From Pelomonas aquatica (lineage in GTDB: Bacteria; Pseudomonadota; Gammaproteobacteria; Burkholderiales; Burkholderiaceae_C), in the NCBI RefSeq assembly GCF_026712205.1, contig NZ_JAPPUW010000007.1, forward strand, positions 1 through 64,000: a DNA stretch of 64,000 bases, written 5' to 3'. Made by a program: the position numbers and the translations under genes. Of the stretch, positions 24,726 through 36,978 are shown piece by piece; positions within the stretch are counted from its first letter, which is position 1, and each line of letters begins with the position of its first letter. Under the pieces are notes generated by a model, which made no database searches, was not told the origin of the DNA, and saw only the letters and a list, made by a program, of their open reading frames with translations.

Positions 24726-25484
24726 TCAGAGGCCCTTCAGAGCCTGAGTTACCGCTTCGGGGTCCGGTCGCGCCAAAACCACAGGCGCGAACCCGGCGGC
24801 CCGCGCGGCCTCGGCGATGCGGGGGTGGGTGGCGATGGCACGCTGGCCTGCCAGTGCCGCGCCGCACAGGCCCCGCAGATGGCCGATGGCCTCCGCGCTG
24901 CTGAACAGCCAGGCAAAGCGCGCCGGGTCGGCCAGCGCCGTGTCCAGCAGGGCCTGCTCGGCGGCGTCCAGGCGCGGGCCGCTGCGGTGATAGACGGTCA
25001 CGGCCTCGACCCGGGCGCCGGCCTCGGCCAGCCGCTCGGCCAGCCATTCGCGCCCGCCGTCGCCGCGCAGCAGCAGCACGCGGGCGCCGGCCCAGTCGCG
25101 CCGCGGCGCCAGTTGCGCCCACAGATGCTCGGAGTCCAGGCTGGCCGCGTCGGCCGCGGGCTGCACGATGCAGGCGGCCGGCACGCTCCGGGCCGCCAGG
25201 GCCTGCGCACTGCCGGGGCCGACGCAGGCGGCCAGCGTCTGCACGGGCCAGGCAGCGCCGCCGGCAGACGCGAAGAAATGCTCGACCGCGTTGGGGCTGA
25301 CGAAGACGGCCAGGTCCGCGGCCGGCAGGGCCGCCCAGGCCGCGCCCACCCGCGTCGGGTCGCGCGCCGGCAGGATCTCGATGAGGGGCAGCATGGCGGC
25401 ATGCACGCCCAGCGCGGCCAGGCGCGCCAGCCAGGCCGCGCACTGCGGCCGCGGGCGCGTGATCAGCAGCGTCGGCGCCGTCAT
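24726..25484 (-). CDS. hemD: Uroporphyrinogen-III synthase
   Basis: 252 residues. Starts with the family-typical [17 protein letters not shown] segment and keeps the [11 protein letters not shown] segment in the middle and the [13 protein letters not shown] segment in the second lobe. Cyclises hydroxymethylbilane with D-ring inversion to uroporphyrinogen III. Its ATG overlaps the hemC stop by 4 bp, so the two are translationally coupled. Confidence 0.92.
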   Translation of the reverse strand: MTAPTLLITRPRPQCAAWLARLAALGVHAAMLPLIEILPARDPTRVGAAWAALPAADLAVFVSPNAVEHFFASAGGAAWPVQTLAACVGPGSAQALAARSVPAACIVQPAADAASLDSEHLWAQLAPRRDWAGARVLLLRGDGGREWLAERLAEAGARVEAVTVYHRSGPRLDAAEQALLDTALADPARFAWLFSSAEAIGHLRGLCGAALAGQRAIATHPRIAEAARAAGFAPVVLARPDPEAVTQALKGL

Positions 25485-26407
25485 CCCGGCAGGTAGGAGC
25501 CGGCGCCGAGGTCGCGCAGCCGCGTGGCGGCCTGCTGGCCCAACGACCGAGCGGCATCGACATCGGCCACGGCGGCCGCGACGCTGGAGCGCAGCAGCGG
25601 CGCCGCGTGGGCCTCGGCGTGGCCCAGGGCGGCATCCAGGCAGAGCGTGGCGCCCTGCCAGCGGGCGTGGGCCGCCAGCGGCAGGCTGCAGCTGCCGCCC
25701 AGCGCACGCGACACGGCGCGCTCGGCCTCGCAGGCCAGCAGCGTCGGCATGTGGCTCAGCTGCGCGAGCGCCGCGGCCAGCTCAGCGTCGTCGGCGCGGA
25801 TCTCCAGCCCCAGCGCGCCCTGCCCTGCGCAAGGCAGCATCTGGCCGACCTCGAACAGGCTGCGCACGCGGCCGGCCAGGCCCAGCCGCTTGAGGCCGGC
25901 CGCGGCCAGCACGATGGCCTGGTAGCCGCCTTCGTCGAGCTTGCGCAGCCGCGTGTCGAGGTTGCCGCGCAGCGGCTCGACGCGCAGGTCGGGCCGCAGC
26001 TGCAGCAGCTGCGTCACGCGGCGCAGGCTGGAGCTGCCGACAACGGCGCCCTCGGGCAGCTCGGCCAGCGAGGCATAGCCGTTGGCGACGAAGGCGTCGC
26101 GCGGGTCCTCGCGCTCCAGCACGGCGGCGAGCGCGAAGCCCTCGGGCAGCTCCATCGGCACGTCCTTCAGCGAATGTACGGCGAGGCGGGCGCGGCCCTC
26201 GGCCAGCGCGGCCTCCAGCTCCTTCACGAACAGGCCCTTGCCGCCGACCTTGGACAGCGCACGGTCGAGGATCTGGTCGCCGCGCGTCGTCATGCCGAGC
26301 AGCGTGGCCTTCAGGCCCAGTTCGTTGGCGAGGCGGGCCTGCACATGCTCGGCCTGCCACAGCGCCAGCCGGCTCTCGCGGGTGGCGATGGTGATGGGAG
26401 TGGTCAT
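25481..26407 (-). CDS. hemC: Porphobilinogen deaminase (hydroxymethylbilane synthase)
   Basis: 308 residues from ATG 26407 ([18 protein letters not shown]), the standard family start; the longer open frame runs back into the halogenase gene. The Cys in [12 protein letters not shown] (about residue 239) is the dipyrromethane cofactor attachment site. Condenses four porphobilinogens. Only 35 bp separate it from the halogenase stop codon, so a promoter must lie inside that gene or hemCDXY is at least partly read through from it. Confidence 0.95.
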   Translation of the reverse strand: MTTPITIATRESRLALWQAEHVQARLANELGLKATLLGMTTRGDQILDRALSKVGGKGLFVKELEAALAEGRARLAVHSLKDVPMELPEGFALAAVLEREDPRDAFVANGYASLAELPEGAVVGSSSLRRVTQLLQLRPDLRVEPLRGNLDTRLRKLDEGGYQAIVLAAAGLKRLGLAGRVRSLFEVGQMLPCAGQGALGLEIRADDAELAAALAQLSHMPTLLACEAERAVSRALGGSCSLPLAAHARWQGATLCLDAALGHAEAHAAPLLRSSVAAAVADVDAARSLGQQAATRLRDLGAGSYLPG

Positions 26408-26442
26408 CGCTGGATTATCGAGGGCCACCGCAACCCGGGTTC

Positions 26443-28683
26443 TCAGGGCCGGCGGCTCTTGAAGAAGGCGTTGATGGTCAGTCGGCCCAGGCCGGCAAGA
26501 TAAGCCGCCCGATGGGCCGCCCAGCGGATGTCGCCGGAATGGAAGATGCCGCCGTCGTAGAACACGGCACGGTTCCAGCGGGCCGGCAGGCGGCCGATGA
26601 CCTCGAAGTAGCGGTTGCTCTCGGTCATATAGCCGGGCGCGATTTCGTACTTTTCGCCGAAGGCGCTTGCATCCAGCGTGCCAGCATCGCGCAGGAACTG
26701 CTGCGTGTCGGCATCGGACATACGCGAGCGGAATAACACGGTGCCGCCCAACTGTTCGTCCTGGAACAGGTAGTGCACGCACGCGGCGATCATCTCGCCC
26801 GGCCCGACGGCAGAGTCGTCGCGGTGGCAGACGCGCTGCAGCGGGTTCAGCGTGGCAGCCTCCTGCGTGACACGCGAGAAGCGGCCGGACAACCCCTGCG
26901 TCTGCCCCGCCCCTAGGCGAGCGCGCAAGTGCTGGTCAAAGTAGCCGCCCAGCACGCCGACAATGCCGTGAGGCAGCGCCAGCTGCGGCCCCGGGTAGGG
27001 ATGTCCGGCCGGCTGCTGGAACTGGGCAGCCCGAGCGTCGGCCAGCGCCACCAGGGCCTCCGGCTCCAGCGCAAAATCGTCGACGACATGGACCGATGAC
27101 CCGTCAGCCAGCTGCACGGTGCTGATCGTGGCCGCCGGGTTGATGCGCAGCGCGGGCGGGGTTGCTGGCCTGGCGCTTGGGTCGATGCAGGGCGCAGGGC
27201 AGAACTGCTGGATGAACTGCTGGTGCCTGGGCAGTTTCATCAGCGTGCGCGCCACGTCCTTGCGGATGCCGCCGAGAAAGTCGGCCAACGTGCGGTCGTC
27301 CATGTTGCGCGTGATCGGGTGATGGCTGGCGGGCGGGATGCCCTGCCCCATCATGACCTGCACCCAGGAGTTCTCGGCGAAAAGTTCGCCCTGCCGCAGC
27401 GCAATGCGCGCCGTGTCGCGGAAATGCTGGATGCGGTGCCTGAGCAGCGGCGGCACGTCCATGTCGCGGCAGCCGCGCCAGAACGGCGAATCGCTGCGGT
27501 GGGTGACGTGGTAGTGCAGGATGATGAAGTCGCGGATGACCTCGATCTGCTCGCGGGCCTGGGCGTTGTATTCGTCGACGTCGCTCTGGCGGATGCCGTC
27601 CGACGGGAAGAGCTCGATGAGGCGCGTGAGGCCGCGCTGGATCAGGTGGATGCTGGTGGACTCCAGCGGCTCCAGGAAGCCGCTGGACAGGCCGATGGCG
27701 ACGACGTTCTTCTTCCAGACGACCTCGCGCTGGCCCGGCTTGAACTTGATGACGCGCGGCTGGCGCAGCACCTCGCCCTGCACATTGGCCAGCAGCGCGG
27801 CCCTGGCCTCGTCGTCGCCGATGTGGCTGCTGCTGTAGACGAGGCCGTTGCCGACGCGGTGCTGCAGCGGGATGCGCCACTGCCAGCCCCAGGGGTGGGC
27901 GATGGAGCGGGTGTAGGGTACGGGCTCGCCGACGGACTCGGTCTGCACGGCCAGCGCGCTGTCGCAGGGCAGCCAGTGCGACCAGCTCTCATAGGGCACA
28001 CCCAGGGTCTCGCCCAGCAGCAGCGAGCGCATGCCGGTGCAGTCGATGAACAGCTCGCCCTCGACCAGCGCGCCGTTGTCCAGCGCGATGGCGACGATGT
28101 CGCCGCTGCCCTCGGCCGTGTGGACCTTGACGATCCTGCCCTCCAGGCGCTGCACGCCCAGGGCCTCGGAGAAGCGGCGCAGGTACTGGCCGTAGAGCGT
28201 CGCGTCGAAGTGGTAGGCGTAGTTGATGCCGTTGTCGGGCAGCAGCGCGAAGCGGTTGTCGAGGCCGGCGCGCAGCTCCAGGCAGTAGTCGCCGTAGTCG
28301 CTGGCCAGGCCGCGCCTGCGCCCCTCCAGCCAGAAGTGCTGGAAGCCGGCCGTCCAGTGGCCCTTGCCGGTCTTGCCGAAGGAATGGAAGTAGTTCTCGC
28401 CGACGTCGCGCCAGTTCTCGAAATTGATGCCGAGCTTGAAGGTGGCCTGCGTGGCCTGGATGAATTCCTTCTCGTCCAGGTCGAGGATCTCGTGCATGAA
28501 GTGCAGCGTCGGGATGGTGGCCTCGCCGACGCCGACGGTGCCGATCTCCTCGGATTCGACCAGCCGGATGTCGAGCTGCCGGCCCAGGCATTTGGCAAGG
28601 CCGGCGGCCACCATCCAGCCGGCGGTGCCGCCGCCGGCGATGACGACGCGTCGAAGGGGCTGGGGGGCGGAGGTCGTGGTCAT
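26443..28683 (-). CDS. Flavin-dependent tryptophan-halogenase-like protein fused to a DUF6445-like oxygenase domain
   Basis: 746 residues from ATG 28683, 7 bp after the cupin gene stop; the longer frame would overlap that gene. Residues ~10-500 are a flavin-dependent halogenase: FAD motif GGGTAG (17-22), Lys83 at the place of the catalytic Lys of PrnA/RebH, the halogenase signature WQWRIP (267-272) and the EPLEST segment (338-343). Residues ~520-746 are a second domain resembling DUF6445/PKHD-type dioxygenases, with a possible iron triad H620-x-D622...H715 and R734. Halogenases of this subgroup cluster with TonB-dependent receptors; their true substrate is mostly unknown. The fusion is unusual. 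Confidence 0.87.
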   Translation of the reverse strand: MTTTSAPQPLRRVVIAGGGTAGWMVAAGLAKCLGRQLDIRLVESEEIGTVGVGEATIPTLHFMHEILDLDEKEFIQATQATFKLGINFENWRDVGENYFHSFGKTGKGHWTAGFQHFWLEGRRRGLASDYGDYCLELRAGLDNRFALLPDNGINYAYHFDATLYGQYLRRFSEALGVQRLEGRIVKVHTAEGSGDIVAIALDNGALVEGELFIDCTGMRSLLLGETLGVPYESWSHWLPCDSALAVQTESVGEPVPYTRSIAHPWGWQWRIPLQHRVGNGLVYSSSHIGDDEARAALLANVQGEVLRQPRVIKFKPGQREVVWKKNVVAIGLSSGFLEPLESTSIHLIQRGLTRLIELFPSDGIRQSDVDEYNAQAREQIEVIRDFIILHYHVTHRSDSPFWRGCRDMDVPPLLRHRIQHFRDTARIALRQGELFAENSWVQVMMGQGIPPASHHPITRNMDDRTLADFLGGIRKDVARTLMKLPRHQQFIQQFCPAPCIDPSARPATPPALRINPAATISTVQLADGSSVHVVDDFALEPEALVALADARAAQFQQPAGHPYPGPQLALPHGIVGVLGGYFDQHLRARLGAGQTQGLSGRFSRVTQEAATLNPLQRVCHRDDSAVGPGEMIAACVHYLFQDEQLGGTVLFRSRMSDADTQQFLRDAGTLDASAFGEKYEIAPGYMTESNRYFEVIGRLPARWNRAVFYDGGIFHSGDIRWAAHRAAYLAGLGRLTINAFFKSRRP

Positions 28684-28690
28684 GGACGGG

Positions 28691-29689
28691 CTATCGGTTG
28701 AGTCGGTTGCGCAGCGCCGCGCGCAGCTGGCGGGCACTGTCGTCGTTCAGCGGCGCGAGCACGCCGCGTGCCGCGGGCGGGATGTGGGCCGCGGTCCGGT
28801 CGTCGGCGTCGAAGACGTAGTGGTCGAACAGCGCACGCCAGGCCTCGCGCTGGGCCGGCGGCAGGTCGCGCAGCGACAGCAGGGCCATCATCAGCGTGTT
28901 GAGCGGCGTGTCCATGAAGGCGGGCGACTGCCGCCACCAGAAGTTGACCAGCGCGCTGATCGGCTCCAGCGCCTCCACGCCGTGCCACCACTGGCTGGGG
29001 ATGAAGAGGGCGTCGCCAGGCAGCAGCTCGAAGGTCTGCGCGTGCCGGAGCGCTTCGGCATAGCGCGGGAAGCGTTCGAGGTCCGGCCGCGCCGCGTCGA
29101 CGAGGCTGACGGGCTGGCCGGCGGGCGTCAGGTCCAGTGGGCCGACGTAGAGGTTGGCGACCTGCTCGGGCGGGAACAGCGTGAAGCGGCGCCGGCCGGC
29201 GACGACGCAGGCGATGTTGTCCGGCAGGTCGAAATGCGCCGGCACGCGGATGCGGTTGCCCAGCCACAGGCTGACCAGCGGGTCGCGCACGCCGAGGTCG
29301 AGGGGGTTGTGCTGGCGCAGGCCGGGGAAGGAGCCGTCGAGCTCGGTGGAGCCGAGGTAGAGGGCGTCGGGCGAGCCCGCCAGCAGCTCGTCCAGCAGCC
29401 CGCCGAAGGGGCCGATCTCGCGCTGGAAGTTGAAGCCGTCGAAGGCCTCGTTGTAGAAGAAACGCCCGCCGATCCCGGGCGCGCCGCGCCACAGGCCGAC
29501 GCGGGTCTGGGCGCCGAAGCCGCGCAGGTAGTCGCAGAAGGCCGCGTCCGAGCGCCGTGCGGCCTGCACCAGCGGCCAGTGGCCGACCAGGCCGCGCAGC
29601 AGCATGGGCTGGCCGGACTGCCGCACCTCGGCCGGCACGGCCTTGGCGCTGATGTCGCTGATGTCGCTGATGTCGCTGCGCTCGATCAT
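28691..29689 (-). CDS. JmjC-like cupin (cupin_8) hydroxylase-like protein
   Basis: 332 residues. The double-stranded beta-helix core has H152-x-D154 and H236, the iron triad of JmjC/FIH-type 2-oxoglutarate oxygenases, and the IPSQWWHGV segment. Such proteins are regular members of receptor/SapC/halogenase clusters; the substrate is unknown. The N-terminus has three near-exact copies of an Ser-Asp-Ile triplet, encoded by a 9-base tandem repeat at about 29655-29682. It lies 4 bp after the SapC gene. Confidence 0.88.
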   Translation of the reverse strand: MIERSDISDISDISAKAVPAEVRQSGQPMLLRGLVGHWPLVQAARRSDAAFCDYLRGFGAQTRVGLWRGAPGIGGRFFYNEAFDGFNFQREIGPFGGLLDELLAGSPDALYLGSTELDGSFPGLRQHNPLDLGVRDPLVSLWLGNRIRVPAHFDLPDNIACVVAGRRRFTLFPPEQVANLYVGPLDLTPAGQPVSLVDAARPDLERFPRYAEALRHAQTFELLPGDALFIPSQWWHGVEALEPISALVNFWWRQSPAFMDTPLNTLMMALLSLRDLPPAQREAWRALFDHYVFDADDRTAAHIPPAARGVLAPLNDDSARQLRAALRNRLNR

Positions 29690-29693
29690 GGCG

Positions 29694-30389
29694 TCAGGCG
29701 GCGCGGGCGAGATGGCGGCGGATCAGCTTCGCCAGATTGGACAGCGACGCGATCGCCATGTAGATGGGCTGCAGATAGTCGGCCTGGTGCAGCAGGCCGA
29801 TGGTGTCGGCGCTCAGCGCGGCCAGGCGCTCCTCGTTGATCATGTAGAAGCCCAGCAGCTGGCCGCGCGAGCCGTCCGGACGCTCCACGTCGAGCACGAA
29901 GGATTCGAGCAGCTCGTGCGCGGTCAGCGCCTGCACGAACTCGGGCATGGCCTGCAGGCCCTCGTGCAGGGTGCGCAACACGGAGTTCGTCCGCTCGAGG
30001 TGATCGCTCATGCCGCCGTGCGGCAGGAACAGGGCCTCACCCTGCGCGCCCTGGCCGATGCGCGGGCTGGCCATGTCGACCATCATGCGCAACTCGTCGC
30101 CGGCGATGCCGATGGAGAAGGGCATGCGCTGCATGGACAGCGGCAGGTAGTCGGCATCCCAGCCGGCCTCGGTCAGGAAGAGGTTCTCGCCCTGCTCCAG
30201 GCCGAACAGCGCCACCGGCAGGAAGCTGCCGCTGCCGTCGGGCTGGAAGACGATGGGGTAGTCGGCCTGCAGGCTGCGGAATTCATCCGGCGTCACGGGC
30301 GCCGACATCACGTCGTCGCCCCAGGCTGCGCCGCGCTCGGTGATGACGCGCAGATCCTTGTGGGTGATGTTGTTGAGCAGTTGCAGCAT
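29694..30389 (-). CDS. SapC-like family protein
   Basis: 231 residues from ATG 30389 (MLQLLNNITH), the usual family start. It carries the SapC-family pattern: an early ALFGLEQGENLFL segment, a central region and a C-terminal Ile/Leu-rich helix. No signal peptide, so probably cytoplasmic. The name derives from a Campylobacter S-layer locus; in Caulobacter/Xanthomonas-type clusters its role is unknown. First gene after the receptor terminator and coupled to cupin and halogenase. Confidence 0.85.
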   Translation of the reverse strand: MLQLLNNITHKDLRVITERGAAWGDDVMSAPVTPDEFRSLQADYPIVFQPDGSGSFLPVALFGLEQGENLFLTEAGWDADYLPLSMQRMPFSIGIAGDELRMMVDMASPRIGQGAQGEALFLPHGGMSDHLERTNSVLRTLHEGLQAMPEFVQALTAHELLESFVLDVERPDGSRGQLLGFYMINEERLAALSADTIGLLHQADYLQPIYMAIASLSNLAKLIRRHLARAA

Positions 30390-30449
30390 GGAATTCGGGC
30401 GTGAAGAGGGCGTCGGCCGATTCTGACCGCGCCCCTCGTGCAGGACGGC

Positions 30450-30493
30450 AAAAGCGCCCGGCACCCTGCCCCGGGGGGCATGGGCGCCGGGCG
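30450..30493 (-). terminator. Terminator between the TonB-dependent receptor and SapC genes
   Basis: On the minus strand a 12-pair outer stem (CGCCCGGCGCCC/GGGTGCCGGGCG, one G-U) encloses an inner TGCCCC/GGGGCA stem and is followed by TTTT. It starts 15 bp past the receptor stop. Confidence 0.85.
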
Positions 30494-30507
30494 ACCCGCG
30501 GCTTCGC

Positions 30508-33500
30508 TCAGAAGCGGTAGCGGGCGCCGATCAGGTAGCGGCGGCCGGTCTGGATGGCCGAGATCAGCTGCTCCTTGGCACGGCCGTGCTGGCGGATGTA
30601 GCCGTCGTTCAGGTTCAGCAGGTCGGCCTGGATGGTCAGGCTCTTGCCGAGCTTGTAGCCGATGGACATGTCCATCTGGCCATAGGCCTCGGTATAGACC
30701 GGGTTGTTGCCGGCGCCGTCGAACTTCTGCGCCAGGAACTCGCCGCGCCAGTTGTAGGCGCCGCGCACCGACCAGGTGTTGTCTTCATAGAAACCCACCA
30801 GGTTGGCCGAGTTGCTGACGCCCGGCAGGGCCGACTGCACGTCCAGGCTGGTGTTGTCGTACTTCAGGCCGGTCTTCACCCAGGTGTAGTTGCCCGAGAT
30901 GCCGAAGCCGCTGTTGCCGAACATGTGCTGGAAGTTCAGCTCCAGGCCCTTGATGTTGTCGCCGGCTTCGTTGGACGGCTTGGTGACCGTGAAGTTCAGC
31001 AGCGGGTCGGTGGGCTGACCGGTGATGGTGCCGAGCACCTCGGCGTCCGTCAGCGCGCTGGTGGCCGTCACGCCGGGCTGGCCGCTGTAGTTCCTGAAGA
31101 TGTAGTTGCGGATGCACAGCGGCTGCGGGTTGGCGCCGCAGGCGGCCGCACCGGCCTTCCAGTAGGCGCCGCCGATCGGCGTCGTCAGCCCGGGCACCGT
31201 CATCGTCGTCGTGGACGTGCCGATGAAGTTGCTGACCTTCTTGTAGAACGCGCCGATCGCCGCATAGCTGGACTTGGCGTAGTACCACTCGGCCGACAGG
31301 TCCAGGTTCTTGGACTGCAGCGGCTTGAGCGCCGGGTCGCCCGTCGAGCCGGTGCCGCCGCCGGCGTTGGCCACGGAGTTGAAGTTCACGCCGCCCTGCA
31401 GCTGGTCCCAGCCCGGCCGGCCGATGTTCTCGCCATAGCTGGCGCGCAGCTTGACGTTGTCCGCCACGTCGGCATCCCAGTCGATGCTGGGCAGCCAGTA
31501 GGAATACTTGCCGGACTTGCTGCCGAAGGTCGTGCCCGCATTGCCGAGGTTGACTTCGTTCTGCGTGCCCCAGCTGCTGCCCGAGCGCGCCACCACCTGC
31601 GAGGATGAGTCGACCTTGGTGCTCTCGTAGCGCAGGCCGACCGACACGTTCATCGGGATGGCGGTGTCGAAGGCATGGTCCCACTGGCCGAAGAAGCTGG
31701 AGGACTTTTCCGTCGTGCGCCAGTCGTTGCCGCTGGTGTAGTCGGGCGACGCCGAGAAGTAGGCCTGGGCCTGGGCCTGGGTCAGGCCGCGCGAGGCCAT
31801 GATGGACTGGATGGCCGCCGCATGCAGGCTGTTGAAGTCGGCCAGGTAGAAGTTCTGGAACAGGCGCGGGTCGTTGTGGCCCGGGATCTGGCTGAAGAAG
31901 CCGCCGAGGTTCTCGGTATAGAGCTTGACGTTGGCGTAGTCCTTCTTGACGCCGACTCCGCCCCAGTCGTTGTTCTGGTTGTTGTAGCCCGCGGCGCGGT
32001 TCTTCACCTTCGTGAAGCCCAGGCCGGCCAGCAGCTTGTTGTCGGCGTCCAGCCGGTAGGTGCCGCGCGTCTGGAACTGGTCGACCGTCTGCTCGGCCAT
32101 GTTGTTGACGAACTGCGACCCCGTCAGCTGCAGCTTGCTGGCGTCCATCGTCGTCGTCGGCAGGCTCAGGATGGGCAGCTTCTGGTCGTAGTAGGCGATG
32201 GCATTGCCCTGGTTGAACAGGCCCAGGTCCATCGTCGAGTAGGTGCCGTAGGGGCTGTTGGGCTTGGTGCTGGACGTGGAGTGGTGGGCGTCCAGGTCGA
32301 TGGACAGCGCATTGCTGACCTTCCAAGCCGTGTTGAAGCCGGTGGAGCCGAGCTTGGACTTCTCGCCATAGGCTCCGGAGTTGATGGCCAGGTCGTGGTC
32401 GCCGTTGGGCCACAGCGCGGTCTGGACCAGCGGCGAGGCGACCGGGCCGCTGGTGAAGGTGGTCGGGCCGAACGAGAAGTTGAACCAGCTGGACAGCTCG
32501 GCGTTCTTCTTGCTCAGCGTGTTCGTCGCCATCGTGTAGTCGAGCGTGAAGCGCAGGTCCTTGCTCGGCGCGAACTGCAGCGTCATCTGGCCGTTGAAGC
32601 GTTCGCGCTCGATGGCCGTCAGCGAGTAGCGCATGTCGACCGAAGTCGAGTACAGGCCGGTCGGTCGGTTGGTGATCGGATCGGTGCCGGTGGCGGGCTT
32701 GGCCGGGATCGTGCCCCAGTCGGTCTGCGACGGGTTGAAGGTGCGCCAGCCGCCCTGCGTGTAGGCCATGTTGGAGCCCGAGTCGCGCTTGGAATAGCTG
32801 CCGCTGATCGCGATGCCGATGGTGCGGTCGGCGAAGGTGTCGCTGTAGATGCCGGAAACCTCGGGCGTCACGCTGCTGCCCTTGAAGGACTCGGGCAGGC
32901 GGCTGTTGGAGCCGTCGAAGTTGGCCTTGACGCCGATGCTGGCCACGCGCTCGCGCAGGTCCAGCGGGCGGGCCGTCTTCACGTTGATGGTCGCGCCGAT
33001 GCCGCCCGTGGGCGATTCGGCGCGGCCGGTCTTGTAGACCTCCAGCGCCGAGATCGAGTCGGACGACAGGTTGGAGAAGTCGAAGGCGCGCGAGCCGCTG
33101 GCGCCCGCGTTGAGCTGGTTGATGGTCGAGGTCGGCATCTGCCGGCCGTTCAGCAGCACCATGTTGAAGTCGGGGCCGACACCGCGCACCGTGACCTTGG
33201 AGCCCTCGCCGCTGGCGGCGCGGTCGATGGACACGCCGGCGATGCGCTGCATCGACTCGGCGAGGTTGGTGTCGGGGAACTTGCCGATGTCCTCGGCCAC
33301 GATGCCATCCACCAGGCCACGCGACTCGCGCTTCAGGTTGACAGCGCTGTCAAGCGACTTGCGAATGCCCGTGACGACGACGGTCTCCAACGATTGAGGG
33401 GCGGGGGCTGCGGCTGGGCCGGCCTGCTGGGCCTGGGCATGCACGGCCGCCGCGCCGGTCAGCAGCGCGAGCGAGGACGCCCATGCGACGGGCTTGAGTT

Positions 33501-33552
33501 GCCGGGCCTGCCAGGACACGCGCCGCGCCTTGGAAGTCTGAGGGTGTTTCAT
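30508..33552 (-). CDS. TonB-dependent receptor (Xanthomonas/Caulobacter type)
   Basis: 1014 residues with AAGGAG just before ATG 33552. Signal peptide (about 1-40), a TonB box ETVVVTG (~56-62), a plug domain with VVTGIRKSLDSAV and SVDIGKFPDTNLAESMQRI-type segments, and a long 22-strand barrel ending in the aromatic ...YRF typical of outer-membrane proteins. The IGKFPDTNLAESMQRI plug places it in the TonB-Xanth-Caul subfamily, which often imports oligosaccharides or amino-acid compounds. Three LacI-type operator-like sites lie upstream, favouring a carbohydrate, but this is inference. Confidence 0.93.
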   Translation of the reverse strand: MKHPQTSKARRVSWQARQLKPVAWASSLALLTGAAAVHAQAQQAGPAAAPAPQSLETVVVTGIRKSLDSAVNLKRESRGLVDGIVAEDIGKFPDTNLAESMQRIAGVSIDRAASGEGSKVTVRGVGPDFNMVLLNGRQMPTSTINQLNAGASGSRAFDFSNLSSDSISALEVYKTGRAESPTGGIGATINVKTARPLDLRERVASIGVKANFDGSNSRLPESFKGSSVTPEVSGIYSDTFADRTIGIAISGSYSKRDSGSNMAYTQGGWRTFNPSQTDWGTIPAKPATGTDPITNRPTGLYSTSVDMRYSLTAIERERFNGQMTLQFAPSKDLRFTLDYTMATNTLSKKNAELSSWFNFSFGPTTFTSGPVASPLVQTALWPNGDHDLAINSGAYGEKSKLGSTGFNTAWKVSNALSIDLDAHHSTSSTKPNSPYGTYSTMDLGLFNQGNAIAYYDQKLPILSLPTTTMDASKLQLTGSQFVNNMAEQTVDQFQTRGTYRLDADNKLLAGLGFTKVKNRAAGYNNQNNDWGGVGVKKDYANVKLYTENLGGFFSQIPGHNDPRLFQNFYLADFNSLHAAAIQSIMASRGLTQAQAQAYFSASPDYTSGNDWRTTEKSSSFFGQWDHAFDTAIPMNVSVGLRYESTKVDSSSQVVARSGSSWGTQNEVNLGNAGTTFGSKSGKYSYWLPSIDWDADVADNVKLRASYGENIGRPGWDQLQGGVNFNSVANAGGGTGSTGDPALKPLQSKNLDLSAEWYYAKSSYAAIGAFYKKVSNFIGTSTTTMTVPGLTTPIGGAYWKAGAAACGANPQPLCIRNYIFRNYSGQPGVTATSALTDAEVLGTITGQPTDPLLNFTVTKPSNEAGDNIKGLELNFQHMFGNSGFGISGNYTWVKTGLKYDNTSLDVQSALPGVSNSANLVGFYEDNTWSVRGAYNWRGEFLAQKFDGAGNNPVYTEAYGQMDMSIGYKLGKSLTIQADLLNLNDGYIRQHGRAKEQLISAIQTGRRYLIGARYRF

Positions 33553-33628
33553 TTGTCTCCTTGATTGCTTTGGCGGCCCAGCGGCTGAGCCGGTTGAGGA
33601 CAGCTGGATGGCTTGCGGATGAACTGGT

Positions 33629-33642
33629 TGGTAGCGTTAACA
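33629..33642. promoter_or_regulatory. LacI-type operator-like site upstream of the receptor
   Basis: TGGTAGCGTTAACA fits the LacI-family pattern TGNTANCGNTANCA at every fixed base, and differs by one base from the XylR-box known from Xanthomonas (TGGTAGCGCTAACA). It is 77-90 bp upstream of the receptor ATG. Confidence 0.6.
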
Positions 33643-33789
33643 ACGCGCTCCAAAAAAAGAGGTGCCACCTCAAGCGCCGGGTCGTACTTTAATTTTTTTT
33701 CCCCGCCGCCCACTGTTGGGGTTTACGCGGGTTGATGATGGCGGATTTGCGCTTTGCGCCACAGTGTTCCGCTGCGCACTCGCAAAAAA

Positions 33790-33803
33790 TGACAGCGCTG
33801 CCA
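33790..33803. promoter_or_regulatory. Second LacI-type operator-like palindrome
   Basis: TGACAGCGCTGCCA is a 14-bp palindrome with one mismatched pair around a central CG, the shape of many LacI-family operators. It is about 238 bp upstream of the receptor start. Confidence 0.45.
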
Positions 33804-33835
33804 TTTTGATGGCATACTGAATTTCTTGCACGAGA

Positions 33836-33849
33836 TGGTAGCGATCTCA
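33836..33849. promoter_or_regulatory. Weaker third LacI-type site
   Basis: TGGTAGCGATCTCA keeps the left half-site TGGTAGCG exactly, but the right half is degenerate. Possible auxiliary operator. Confidence 0.3.
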
Positions 33850-34128
33850 TGTCTGCTCCTGCGCGCACCGCTCCAAGCCTGCCGCGAGGTGGCCCGCGGC
33901 CATCGGCCGGCCATTCGCTACGGCAACCCATCCGCCTGCAGGCAATCCCTCCCCGCGGCACGCCGCCGGCCGCGCCGTAGTTTCGCAATGCGGGCTTCGC
34001 CATGCTCGAAGCCGCTGCCGCACCCCCGGTCCCACGGGGTGCCGCGCCCCTGCGCCCTCGCGATGCCTGCCTCGAACCCGGGGATTGGAGGGGCCGCCCG
34101 GACAAGGAAACTGCTAGAGTCATATTTC

Positions 34129-34143
34129 GGTAACTCAGTTACC
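34129..34143. promoter_or_regulatory. Perfect 15-bp palindrome upstream of ppc
   Basis: GGTAACT-C-AGTTACC lies 35 bp before the ppc ATG, where it would overlap the core promoter or leader. The binding protein is unknown. Confidence 0.4.
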
Positions 34144-34178
34144 TGCTCTGCAGCAATTTCCTTCCCGGACGCTCCGCC

Positions 34179-36965
<2,787 letters not shown>

Positions 36966-36978
36966 CCATCGGCCGGAG

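Larger units (their letters stand above)
33553..34178. other. 626-bp divergent control region between the receptor and ppc
   Basis: Holds the receptor leader, three LacI-type palindromes (33629, 33790, 33836), an A/T-rich stretch (about 33680-33705) and a 15-bp palindrome before ppc (34129). I see no gene in it; the short frames here have no ribosome site or family likeness. Confidence 0.7.

Noticed and set aside
26408-26782. Longer start for hemC
   Set aside because: The extra 125 residues overlap the halogenase 3' end in another frame and are not HemC-like.
28684-28737. Longer start for the halogenase
   Set aside because: It overlaps the cupin gene 3' end and adds 18 non-conserved residues.
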